A stretch of 64,000 nucleotides of DNA from Trametes villosa (lineage: Eukaryota; Basidiomycota; Agaricomycetes; Polyporales; Polyporaceae), in NCBI GenBank assembly GCA_002964805.2, contig PUDQ02000010.1, positions 1,736,001-1,800,000 of the forward strand, given 5' to 3'. Positions within the stretch are counted from its first letter, which is position 1; the number at the start of each line of letters is the position of its first letter. The translations under genes were made by a program, and so were the position numbers. Below, in pieces: positions 22,139 to 32,648 of this stretch. The notes under the pieces were generated by a model. The model was not told the DNA's origin, did not search any database, and worked only from the letters and a program-made list of their open reading frames with translations.

Positions 22139-22640
22139 TCGTTTGTTCTCAGCCACAGCTCACATTATTGCCCCCTCCTCTAGTTCTTTTGGCCACTGCT
22201 CCTCCAGTTCTCCTTCAAATGGCATGTGCCATGTACCATTAGGAAGGTGCTTCTGAGCTCTACAACATGGGGGTATTGAGATGTGTTCATGCCCTTCATA
22301 TTGTCTATAATGCTTCATTAGAGGAGGACATGGTTTGCTTATTTAGCCTAAACAGCAATGTATAGTCAATTTAAACTGATCACTACAGTCTCATTAGACC
22401 CTGCTTAGATGTGGAAAGCATCTAGGGGTATAGCTGTGATACAAGCACACCTCTGTCCCTTCAAACCATTAATATCTTATTCACCAGAGCCAAAAAGCCA
22501 GTAAATCACTGTTTACACAGTAGTGTCCTTACCAAATAGTGTATATATTTGCTCTAGGATACACTTATGGTCAAGGGCTACCTGATGTATAGAGTACAGT
22601 CAAGCAGTGTTTTGCTAATTACCAAACATTGAGTTGAACA

Positions 22641-25339
22641 ATGTTGCCATTGCATACCACCATTGAATAGCCCTCAAAAATGCCTTTCCATTGGTACAAA
22701 ATCCTTGTAATCCGGATCACAACTTGATGAACTGCGGTTAAAATGCTGCCAAAAAGCGCCCGTTCTTTAATAATAAAAATTGGCTAAGGCCCTTGGGCGC
22801 TAGGGCCTGCGACTTCTACTAGCGCTGGTCGGACTTAGCCATATCTCGCATCCAGGCGCTCATTTCACAGGAGGAAAAGGCTGCAAGAGCCTGGCTTCAA
22901 AATATAGTAAAACCACTTTAGTGCAATAACTAGAGAGTATAAGCCACAGAAACTATCACATCAGATGGCTCTTGACCATAAGTGTATTATAGAGCAAAGA
23001 TATACACTGTTTGGTAAGAAGGCTATTGGGTAAACAGTGATTTACTGCCTTTTGACCCTGTGAATGAGGTATAAATGATTGTAGGGGAGGAAGTGGTGCT
23101 GGTATCACAACTACATCCCCACAAACTTTGCAGCCACAAGCAGGGCTTAATGGGATGTTGGTGATTTAATACACATTGGCTATACACTCCTGTACAGGCT
23201 TGATCCATGGCTTATGTCCATTTATAATGCAGCATTATGGAGAACATGAGGGTCATTAATACACATCAATACCCCCATATTGTAGAGCTATAAAGCACCT
23301 TTCTAACAGTATATGACACATGCCATTTAAAGCTGAACTGGAGGAGCAGTGGCTAAAAAAACCAGTCCCCAGATAACCCAAATATTATTAATCATATGTC
23401 ACCAGAAAGCTATGAATAATTAGAATACAATCATGTACAAGTGGGGATGTGATGATTACTATAGCACTCATAAACAACAAATTCCCATGAGTGCCACAAT
23501 TCAGCCACATTTGGCTTCTTGGGCTTATACCTTTGTACAATGTGCACAAAACTCCAGAGTATTATATACCACTGGATTCAAATCTTAAATCCCCACTCAA
23601 TGAGGTATTCTGTACATTGCAAAAGCAACACATGCCCTATAGATTCTTGAACCATGCTCACAATTGCAGCAGTGTTCCAATATCATCAGTTTGCCTTGTG
23701 TGCTTAGTGTGATACAATAATCTAGTCAATAAAATGTCTCATGCGGTGTGCTAAGCAGAGAAGTGTTGGGCAATTGCTTTTCAATAAATGTGTAAATCAA
23801 ATCCAAAAGGTAGGAGGGACATCAATGTAAGCTGAGGCTTTGTTTGGCTCATAGCCCAAATTCCCTCGTATCGCCAGCCCTAGTAGTCTAAATATAATAG
23901 AACAAGTCATTGGTCCATTGAATATCTATCCAGTGGTGAATGATATATATATCAAGCATAGTCATAAGCCTTGAAAAGATGAGACATATTTAATTGCCCC
24001 CTGTCGTTGGGCTAGCGACTCCAGGTGTCGTGCACGTGAAGCCGGGCAACGTGCACGCGCGCGCTTGAGACCTGTGCGCCACCGGTGCCTAGCTGTGTTG
24101 TCCCTCTCCTCCCACCATCGCGTCCTCGCGCCGCCATTGTCATCGGACGGCACTGCCCCTCCTTGGAATCCTCAGCCCGACTCTTGGCTGACGCAAGAGC
24201 CGGAATGCCCGCCTCGCCGTCTGTAGAAGGCTCCTAACACCTTCTGTATTTAGAAGTAGCTACTAATATATATAGGCAGCGACGAGCTCGAGCTCGTTGT
24301 CCTTCGTCCTCGTTCAACCTTGCAAGACTCATCTGAACGTCACCCCCTGTACAGATTAAGTCAATGTGTTCAATGTGTTAGACCCTTGTTAACACGATGA
24401 TTCAGTAGTCTTCAGTTGAAACATATGTAAAAATGTCCCTGTACTATAATCCTAAGCTGCAACTAATTGTAGAGATAGGAAACCACTCTTGTATCTCTTT
24501 ATCTACCTAAGTGACTATTCAATTGCCAATGTCTGAGATGTAGAGTAGCTGATTTTACTAGCTGCATTGAACATATATTACAACACAGGCTGTTTGCTAT
24601 ATTGAGTTAATACACCATTTTTGTTGGGGTGTTTCTGCTGATACTCATGCTAGTAGGATGACTTCACAAATGGAATAGTCAGCATGATATAGAGAAAGTA
24701 GCCTTAATCATCATCATAAGAGGCTCCAGGCAGTATCTGCACAGAAACTCAAGCTCTATGATGTCAATTCAAATTTGCAATTATTGTTCTGCTGATGAGG
24801 AATATGATAGCTTATATAAATAATATCAGAACACACAATCATCCAAAATGCTTAAATTCTCTTAATATATGCAGATGTGATTAGTAGACCCAGTCCTTCT
24901 ATCAGGATTCCCTGTCATCAGGAAGCAATACTGAGGTATTTCTTCAATCAGACAGAAACTCACATTGGTTGCTAGCAATCCCGCAGGGGCTACCCTCTAA
25001 CAAGACAATTGCCGCAAAATGACATATATGCTGACTTGATCAGCGTAGTACCATGTGTACATTGCTTGCCCTATCCATAAGACAGTCAGCATGCCCAGTG
25101 GATCTCAGCAGATAGCTTTTGGTCTTAGTAAAACCAGCAAACAGGCAGGTCCAAATTAACACAGCATTGTGAGTAAATCTTGAATCCAGATGTGGAGGTA
25201 CTTTAAGGCCTTGTGCTAAATTCACACAATGCAATGCTTCATATCAGTTATTCAGTGAACAAAGAGGTGTTTATATGATTCAAATCCTTTACAATGCCTC
25301 ATCAATCGGACATGCCAGTATTGGCCCTCCCCCCCCCCA
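22641..25339 (+). repeat. Repeat-family copy E
   Basis: It is oriented like A and B. Shared blocks include 'agccctcaaaaatgccttt' near 22,670, 'tgtagagct..aagcacctttctaac' near 23,285 and the terminal module at 25310-25329 followed by a C-run and AAGT. It lacks the CpG palindrome and contains a solo LTR. The part from about 22,700 to 22,870 is GC-richer and has no counterpart in copy B. It marks the border between the repeat island and the gene-dense region. Confidence 0.75.
24002..24342 (+). mobile_element. Solo LTR with 5-bp target duplication
   Basis: This is a CpG-rich 341-bp block with TG...CA ends (TGTCGTTGGG ... GAACGTCA), flanked on both sides by CCCCC (23997-24001 and 24343-24347). 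Removing it restores the AT-rich repeat around it. A TATA-like ACTAATATATATAGG lies at about 24265-24280, followed by a transcript-like 3' part, as in an LTR promoter and R region. It is unrelated to the copia LTRs here, so it marks a different, younger LTR retrotransposon family that left by LTR-LTR recombination. Orientation is inferred from the TATA box. Confidence 0.75.
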
Positions 25340-26339
25340 AGTCCGCATATAGGTCATCTACATCATAATTCGGATTTACTGACCCACGCGTAGCATGGTG
25401 GTACGTCTAGTCATCCACATGACACAGTAACAGGGCAAACAGAGGGGTATCCAGGTTGATTGTAGAATAACACCAATGTTGCGTGAATGTACCTACAGAT
25501 GGCTACCAAAGGTCCAAAAAGCTGTCCCTCGGGGCATATTTGTACTCGTCTTGGGCTCAGAAACTACCATATATGGAAGATCCCGTGGTGTATATTGGCC
25601 ATCCGGGGTATACATCACGTGATACCAGATGTTATGCATAAATAAGCAGGCACTGAGTCAGTGGCCTGCCTGAGCCATACATTGTGAGAAATTCAACTGT
25701 ATATGTATTTACCCTCTTTCCCCAATTTCTTGTATGATTGTACCGTTGACAGGACCTGGGCAACTCCAGCAGATGTCCATCCCTTTTGGGTGCTTAGAAT
25801 AATCCAACCTCAGATGTTGGGCTGCTGGCCTGATCACCTCAAGAATAAGTGAAGGGATGCATTAGGGGTATATCTCTAGATGAACAAAGTTGTGCGGTGG
25901 TTGCACCAGTGGAGGCCAAGTTATCAAGCCCACAATGGATTTATCGGCGGCCATTTGGCCCTCAAAGATATGTAACACCGGATAAACCTCGGTGCTTGAT
26001 TTGCTGTCCAGAGACAATGTTTCAACATATATAAAGGACTGCGCTGGATTCCTCTCGGTCAAGGCTACGGGTCTATGTGATTATCAGAGCAAACCGCTGA
26101 GGATTAAGCGAGATATGAGCCCAAAAGAGTTAGTGTACCAAGAAATAGGCACTGGGATAGACATTCATTGGAGTTGCCTGGGTCCTCCATTGACCCATTA
26201 AGCCCTGTGACACATAGGTGCTGGGACTGACTGGGAGAGTATTACAAGCTGGATGCTGCTGCTGTTTTCCTTAGGATAATGCCTTAGCTAAGTGACACAA
26301 GTTGCTCGCTAAATACAGAACAAAGCCTGATATAGAATG
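25340..26339. other. Transition region between repeat island and PRP18
   Basis: This is about 1 kb after the last terminal module. It has ORFs of 60-70 codons on both strands that overlap and match nothing I recognise. CpG content rises compared with the island. The last part should hold the 3' UTR of PRP18. I see no RNA gene. Confidence 0.4.
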
Positions 26340-27714
26340 CTATCCCATGAGCTGTGTGACATCCTCAGGTGGGTACTTGGTCTGAGCAAATGTCAAGATC
26401 CTGTGTCACAGTCAGCGCAAGTAAAGGCATACAATGTGAGCTGACTCACCTCTTCAAGCTCTGGATGTACTTTCGGCTGACTTCGTCGTTGAGCACGTGC
26501 GCGACCTGGTCGGCGGAAATCTTTTCTCGAGCAGACCGCTCGTGGATACTGCAGGGCGGTCAGTGATGTGCTCCTGGACCCCACATCGAGTATGAGTTAC
26601 ACTTACCCAACCATCGTCACACCGATTGGCCACGGAGCATTGCCGATAGACAGGCGAAGATACGAGTCATTGGCCTTCTGGTACTGGCGTTTTTGCATGT
26701 GGTGGACAATCTCGGCTATTCTGGCGAGCACATCGGGGGGAAGGTTCTGAAGACGGTTTAGCATGCGCCAAGAGCGCTTGTAGCAGTCGGACGGCTCACC
26801 CGTGCTCGTAGCAGCTTGAAGAGCGGCTTGAGGTACTCCGCAGACTGCCGCTGGGTAGCTGCAGCCAGCTTGCCTTGTGTTGTACGCTTGACGTTCTCTG
26901 AAGATGACTGTCAGCTCCGTAAATACTGCTCGAGCTCGGGGGTTACTCACCAGGGCGGTCGTCCATCCACTGCTCCCACTCTTTCAACGCCCTCTTCAGC
27001 GCGTAGTAAATGATAGGGTACAACTTGTCCGGGTCCGTCTTGACAAGCTCGAGGTCGAGCACATCGCTGACCAAGGATGCGTCGGAGTCCTTCTTCTTGC
27101 CCTTGTCGCGGGCGGAGTCCTCCTGCACTTGGCGGTCTTTCATCTGGCGCTCGACGTTCTCCACATCTTCGAGCGCCTTCTTGAAGTCGTTCTGGCCACC
27201 GTGTCGCTCGTGGTCCTTCTCCTCGATGAGCTCTAGCGCGCGCAGACGGAGCCGGCGGTCCTTGTCGGACTCGCCAAACAGCCGTATAGGTTGGCCCTTC
27301 GAACGGAGCCGCCGAACGGTCTCCTCGTTGGAGATGTTGAACGACAGAGACGAGTCGGGCGCGGGCGAGCCGCTTGATGCGGCGCCCTCCGGGTTGGGGG
27401 ACTTCGTGGACCTACGCGCACTACCAGACTGTTCTCCACGCGGATAAATGAGACGAACGTAGGGATGGACGAACACCAGCCACACTCACTCTTGCTGCGG
27501 CCTTCTGTCGCCTGCGCTCTTCACGCTCGCGTTCCTCCCGCTCGCGTTCTTCCCTGAGACGCGCCTCCTTTTCCTCCCTCTCCTTCTTCTCCTGCTCCTC
27601 CTTGAGGCGTTCGAGCTCGCCGCGGCGGATGTACTTTGTGGGACGGGCGCCTTCGGGTGCGGGGATATCGAGCGCCTTGCGCTTGACAGCGATCTCAGCT
27701 TTGAGGGCGTCCAT
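26340..27714 (-). CDS. prp18: Pre-mRNA-splicing factor 18 (Prp18)
   Basis: Prp18 acts in the second transesterification step of splicing and associates with Slu7 and the U5 snRNP. The start is the ATG at 27714-27712 ([15 protein letters not shown]), followed by a charged coiled-coil region rich in Glu/Arg (residues about 30-80). After a GTGAGT intron (about 27,475-27,415) comes [20 protein letters not shown], the N-terminal PRP4-like (SFM) motif, and [16 protein letters not shown]. The C-terminal Prp18 domain follows: [40 protein letters not shown] and GVTMVG, then after another intron HERSAREKI. The final exon ends [13 protein letters not shown] at the TAG at 26342-26340. At least five introns are visible. 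It shares a 263-bp intergenic promoter with COX12. Confidence 0.93.
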
Positions 27715-27977
27715 GGCGGTATATATGTATGTGTGTGACCAAAAAAGCAAGTAAGACTAGAATTACAGCAGTAAATGTGGCAGGGTGCAGCAGCGGACGG
27801 TGGTGGCTGAGGAGAGGGAGAGTGATGGGCGGAGGCCGAGACGCGCGATTGCCGGAGCTGGGTCGGGCGAGTCCGCGCACGGCGCTTTCTCAACCAGCGC
27901 AACGTTCCGAACCTCCCCTCCCTCCTCCTCGCCCCCGCCTCGCTCTCTCTCCCCGCACGCTCATCCCAGCACTCGCC

Positions 27978-28571
27978 ATGTCTGACCTCTCCAGGTTCGT
28001 TCTGCTGTGATACACTGTCCTTTTCTTGGCAAATTTTGACGCATCGTCGTTGCAGCAAATACGTCCTCCAGACCGCCGGCTTCGACGGTGAGCACACCCG
28101 CCCTCGCAGCGACCCCACCTAGCTCAACTCCCGCGCAGCCCGCTTCCCCAACACCAACCAGACCCGTCACTGGTTCGTATCCTTACCCATCGTCTCCTGA
28201 GCTTCCGAACGCGCCCTAACGTCGCGCCCTGCAACCTCCCCTACCACCGCAACCGCAACCCCCTAACAGCTTCCAGAACTACACGGACTACTTCAAGTGC
28301 ATCGCCGCCAAGGGCGAGGACTACGCGCCCTGCAAGCAGTTCAAGCGCGCCTACAACTCCCTCTGCCCCAGTACGTCCCCGACTGCCCTTGCTCTACCCT
28401 GCTCTGACCATGTCTCGCCCCTAACCTCCCTTACCGCAACAGACGAATGGGTACGTTACCATGCCTCCACCTGTCTCATGGTTCTCTCTTGCTGACCTCG
28501 CTGCCTTGCAGATCACCAAGTGGGACGAGCAGCGCGAGAACGGCACCTTCCCCGCCTCCCTCGAGCCTTGA
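27978..28571 (+). CDS. cox12: Cytochrome c oxidase subunit 6B (Cox12)
   Basis: This is a small intermembrane-space subunit of respiratory complex IV. Six exons: 27978-27994 (MSDLS), 28056-28087, 28139-28172, 28270-28370, an 8-nt microexon at 28443-28450 and 28512-28571. The spliced protein of about 80 residues reads ...FPNTNQTRHCFQNYTDYFKC... and has the twin motif of the family, C-x9-C (CFQNYTDYFKC) followed by C-x10-C (CKQFKRAYNSLC). These cysteines form the disulphides made by the Mia40 import pathway. No cleavable presequence is expected or seen. The C-terminus is NEWITKWDEQRENGTFPASL. It is divergent with PRP18 and convergent with the 5-phosphatase gene. Confidence 0.95.
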
Positions 28572-28948
28572 GGACTAGGACCAAATGCTAGATGTTACCC
28601 ACATCGTGTCTGCTACTAGGGGCCAGAGAGCCCGTAATGTAATCACCGCACTCGTGCATTGCAGCCTCCATCGCGCCGAGAGGCCTCAAACTCGTCTGCT
28701 TCGTGTGGCCAATGACATGCGCCGCATATCGCACCGCATACTCTCCGCCATGGCTCGTACAGCCGAGGTATCGATGCACGACACGACAGCTCTGCTACTC
28801 GACCAACAAGGTATAATATTAATCAGTACAAACGTCCGCGAACGCTACGATAAGAGCTAGTCAAACGAGTGTGAGTGGTATATACGGCGAGAGGACGCTG
28901 TCCCGTGTCCCGCTCGCGAAAACTAGAGTCCCGCGTAAAGTAGTCTAT
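28572..28948. other. Convergent intergenic region
   Basis: This holds the 3' ends of COX12 (from the left) and the 5-phosphatase gene (from the right). I see no further gene. Short ORFs here are not conserved-looking. Confidence 0.6.
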
Positions 28949-31900
28949 CTATATGTACAGCGCATACGACCCAATCACCGGCCGGTGGTCGCTGCGCCCC
29001 TCCAGCCTCTTCATCCCGCGGTCGTCGAGTGTGTCGTATTTCAGACACACCACGTCTCCCCGCTTCGGAAGGGGCAGCGGCGGCCTCGGTGTCCCAGGCG
29101 ACTCCGCTGACGGCGGCGCGACCGCCTGCTGAGCCCCATCTCGGTACAGGAAGGGCAGAAGCCAGCGGAAGACGGGCGGACCCGTCGACGGCGCAGAGTT
29201 CGGCGTTGCCGTGAGCTCGAGTGGGCTATCCTGACCCGCTGCCGGGGGACTAGGAGCGGCCCCAAGGATTCCCCCGACGTTGAGCACGGGCGAGATCGTG
29301 TTCGCGTGCCGCATAGGGACGCCCCCACCCCCGCCCCCAGTGGCCTGCGGTACCTCGTGCGATAGCGCACGGGTGAGTGTGTGGTCCGCGGTGGGCTTCG
29401 GAAATGAGTCCACAGATCGGACTTGCGACAGTCTCCGCATAGGAGTGCCCTTCGAACGGGAGGGCGAGGGAACAGAGGCCGCCGTCGGCTGACGGGTGTC
29501 GAGGCTAGGACGCCCAGAGAACTGCAGTGGTGGTGGGGGATGATGAGAGGTCTGTTCGCCTGCACTTGAAGGCTGCTGGGCGATCTCGGGATGGTGTATC
29601 GACCACGTCGAATCTCTACGAGCACGAAGAGAGGAAGGGCGGAAGACATGGAAGATCTGGCCCATCTTCGCGCGGAGGGGCATGAACCGCTGCGACTCGC
29701 CGTCCTCGGTGTCGGACTCAGGCTCAGGCCTGATCGTCGTCTTCCACAGTATTCGGTCGCACCTATCAACACGATATAGTCAGCATCCCACTACATCATA
29801 TATGCGCACCACACGTACCAGCTCGGAACCCGCTGCTTGTGCGACGAGTCGTACACGCCCTTCTCCTCTTCCTCCTCCAGGTCCACGTTGCTCTCGCTGA
29901 GCGCAAGATGCCTATGTGGTCGAGCATTCGCTGCATCCAAGAGCGCCGCCTGAAACTCCTTGTTCCTGCCCGCCGTGGTCTGCCTCGGGTCCGCAGGGTC
30001 CACAGCCGTGATGGGCGACGGCGGCGGCATCTCCTCCGAGGTGTTCTGGCTCTCCCGCCGCGACGGTGGTGGAGACTTCGCCGACGCCCAGCTCTGCCTC
30101 CACTTGTGGCGCTTCTTCTGACGCGGAGTTTGGCCCGGCCCCTGCGAAGTTGGGCTAGACGCGGCAGCCCAGATGGAAACCCACTTTTGCTTCGCCTTGT
30201 GCGCCGCGGCGGCAGACCACATCTTGTGCACCAGAAGGTTCGTGGAACTCGCGCTTGCAGGCGGTGACTGGCCAAAGCCCCCAGCAGATGATGGAGGGTT
30301 GTCGAGCTCGTCGTCTGGGTCGAAGTCGGTTCGGCGCGACCGGACGGATGTCCACGCTGAAGAGACCACAGACGCAGCCTCGCCGTCATACTCTCCCTCG
30401 TCGTCCACTTCCACCTCCACACCGTGTTGAGACGCCCGGTCGTCAGCCATCGCGGTCAGTTCATGTTCATGCTCCTGTTCCGTGACCTCCGACAGGAGCT
30501 TGTCGTGTCGCATGCCGCTCGTAAGAGGCTTGGGGGACGGCCGTTTGAAGGAGCGATGTCGGGAACGCTTGTAGACGTCGTACTTGAATGTGGGCGGGAA
30601 GCGGATGGCCGCCTCACTGAAGCCAGAGAACCAATCACCGGAAGCCATGACCTTGCGCAACTGGTCAAACTCGAGAGCTTGCTCGTAGTCTACGGAACCG
30701 TCTCGTGAACATCTGGCTACTTCAATGAATGAGACATGCAAACCTTTCCGGGAGATGAGCCAGTCAGCATGCAGTCGAGTGATGTCCAGCCTGAAGTTGA
30801 GGTCTCCGAAGACGAAGGAGAAGTCGAACCGGTCGGTGATGTCTAAATTGGCCTCAGTATACACGCTTGAGATGCTCTCTCGAGCGTTCGGCTCACCTTC
30901 AGCGAGGAATCGTGGGTCGTCGGGGGAAAGGTAGTCATCTACCGACAGCTCGGCCTGCATTATGGTTGAGCAAATTATTTAGTTAGGTAAGAGGGGAGCC
31001 CACCTTAATCTTAGCCAAGTCAGCGAGTCGGTGATGCACGCGACCCTCGTGCGCTACGGCAAGTTAGCTTGGATCGGAAAGAGACCAAACGCGAGTCTTA
31101 CCGGCGAGGTGGGCATTGATGAAGAGCAAGGTTGTACCAGCCAGGTTTACGCTTACCCCGACACCTCCCTTGTTACCCACACGACCACCGATGAGTCCAG
31201 TGGTCACGGCGGATTTAGAAGTGCCTGTCGAGTATTCAGAGAGGGCTCATAGTTGGAGCAATAAATACCTACCTTGCACGAGCGGCTTCGCATCTCGGTG
31301 GATAAAGACGGCGAGGTAGAGGCCCATCATGCGCTCCTTCGTCAGTAGCTCATATGGTCCCAAGCGCTGGGCCTCATGCTGGGTCTTGAGGTTCGGGTCG
31401 GACGCTATCACACCATTAGCACCCGCGGTCGGCGGGTGGCTGTACCAATTCTCGAGGATGGAGGACCAGCTAGAGGGAGGGTGGTGATGCTCGTAAGACT
31501 TCTCGGTGGTGGGCGACAGCAAGTCGGCCTCTGCGCTCTTGCGATGTATAGACTCGTCGGCGTCTAGAGGAAGGAGGGAATGTCTTGAACGCGAGTTGTC
31601 CTTGTCCTTGCTATTCAGTTTGAAGCCCGCGCCAAGAGCCATCGGTATGCCTACGCGATATGCATTAGATGAGATAGTCGCGGTATGAGTCAGTGAGATG
31701 AGACCAACCGGACGCGCTGGGGCATTCCTGACCTGCGCTTATGATGATGTCAAGGCAGGAGTAGGGAGGAATAAGAGGGACGAGCTTACACGATCACAAC
31801 GTGGTATGGATGATCCGCGTCGAGTGGGAAAGCGGGGAGGGTGGAAGTAGTCGGAACATCGGGAGGGGGGAGAGCGGGATTAGATATCGAAACGGAACCG

Positions 31901-32324
31901 AGCAGTTCCTCGACGTCACCCTGGGATGAGTGAGCGGTTTGACTCGTACCAACGATGTTGAGAGCAGACCTTGGGAAGGGAGTCGTGCATGTTCCATGTT
32001 AGTATCCGGACCTTGATAAACTTCGGAGGTTCCGGAGGCGGAGGCGGGGGAGGAGCAGGAGCTTCGGGAGGAGGAGCGCTTGAGGGAGGGTGCGGGGAGG
32101 GGAAGAGAGCCTGGAGACGAGAGAGGACATTCGAGTGTGCTGCATAATACTCGCAGTTAGCGAGATTCAAATCATGCAAGATAATGCGTACGTTGTCGTG
32201 CAGGGCGGGGCGTAGGTTCTCTTGAGACGTCCGGACTATGTGCGGGGGTGCTGGTGCCGAGTGCGGGGATCTCGAGCGGAGGCGGAGACTGGATGGGCGG
32301 GAGGACGATCTGGTCGGCGGCCAT
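28949..32324 (-). CDS. Inositol-polyphosphate 5-phosphatase with two long inserts
   Basis: It removes the 5-phosphate from phosphoinositides or soluble inositol phosphates. The start chosen is the ATG at 32324-32322 (MAADQIVLPPIQSPPPL); upstream ATGs lie in low-complexity sequence. Catalytic landmarks in order are VRILTWNMHDSLPK, AGQECPS (Mg-binding Glu region), YELLTKERMMGLYLAVFI, a VGNKGGVGVSVNL/INAHL block, FVFGDLNFRLD and FPPTFKYD. PSWCDRILWK and finally SDHRPVIGSYALYI follow, with the stop at 28951-28949. All signature motifs of the exonuclease-endonuclease-phosphatase fold are present. Unusually, about 200 residues of charged, Ser/Pro-rich sequence separate PPTFKYD from PSWCDRIL, and another insert of similar size separates that from SDHRPV. 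No transmembrane segment is visible. It is divergent with NUP159 (324 bp between starts). I cannot tell which yeast paralogue it corresponds to. Confidence 0.88.
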
Positions 32325-32648
32325 CGCGGTAGGCAACGCCGGGCATGTATACGGCGCGGCGGGAGCGCGTGCTGGCGCGGGGGAGAGGGACGAGCGGGCG
32401 GGCGTGGACGGCGAGCAGAGCAAAGGAGAGAGCGGGCGGACGAGCGCGAACCCAGGAAAGCCACGCGCCTGTCGCCCAGACGCGTCGCGCGCCGCGTTCC
32501 TCTCTTCCTCCTCCTCTCCCTCCTCCCTCCCTCTCCAGCTATCCTCGCTGTTCCTCTCTGGTCGCGCTTTAGCGTCTTGCGCTCTGCTGCGACGACTCTC
32601 ACGAATCATCTGTACATGACCACCTCCCTCTGAAGCGAAACAAACGCC

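Larger units (their letters stand above)
20409..22640 (-). repeat. Repeat-family copy D, diverged and truncated
   Basis: It is oriented like copy C and recognisable by the 'gcattgcactgtgtggc' segment near 20,425, the AATTGTGGCGCTAGTGG segment near 21,910, the CpG palindrome and the 'cctcatgtt..'-type 3' part. Its terminal module is missing because copy C abuts it at 20,408. D and E together form an imperfect palindrome of about 5 kb with its axis near 22.6-22.8 kb. Divergence from B/C is clear throughout. Confidence 0.75.

Noticed and set aside
22029..22256. ORFs overlapping the CpG palindrome that stay open in copies B, C and D
   Set aside because: Two frames on the same strand are open at once and differences do not favour synonymous sites by eye, so composition and the palindrome explain it better than coding.
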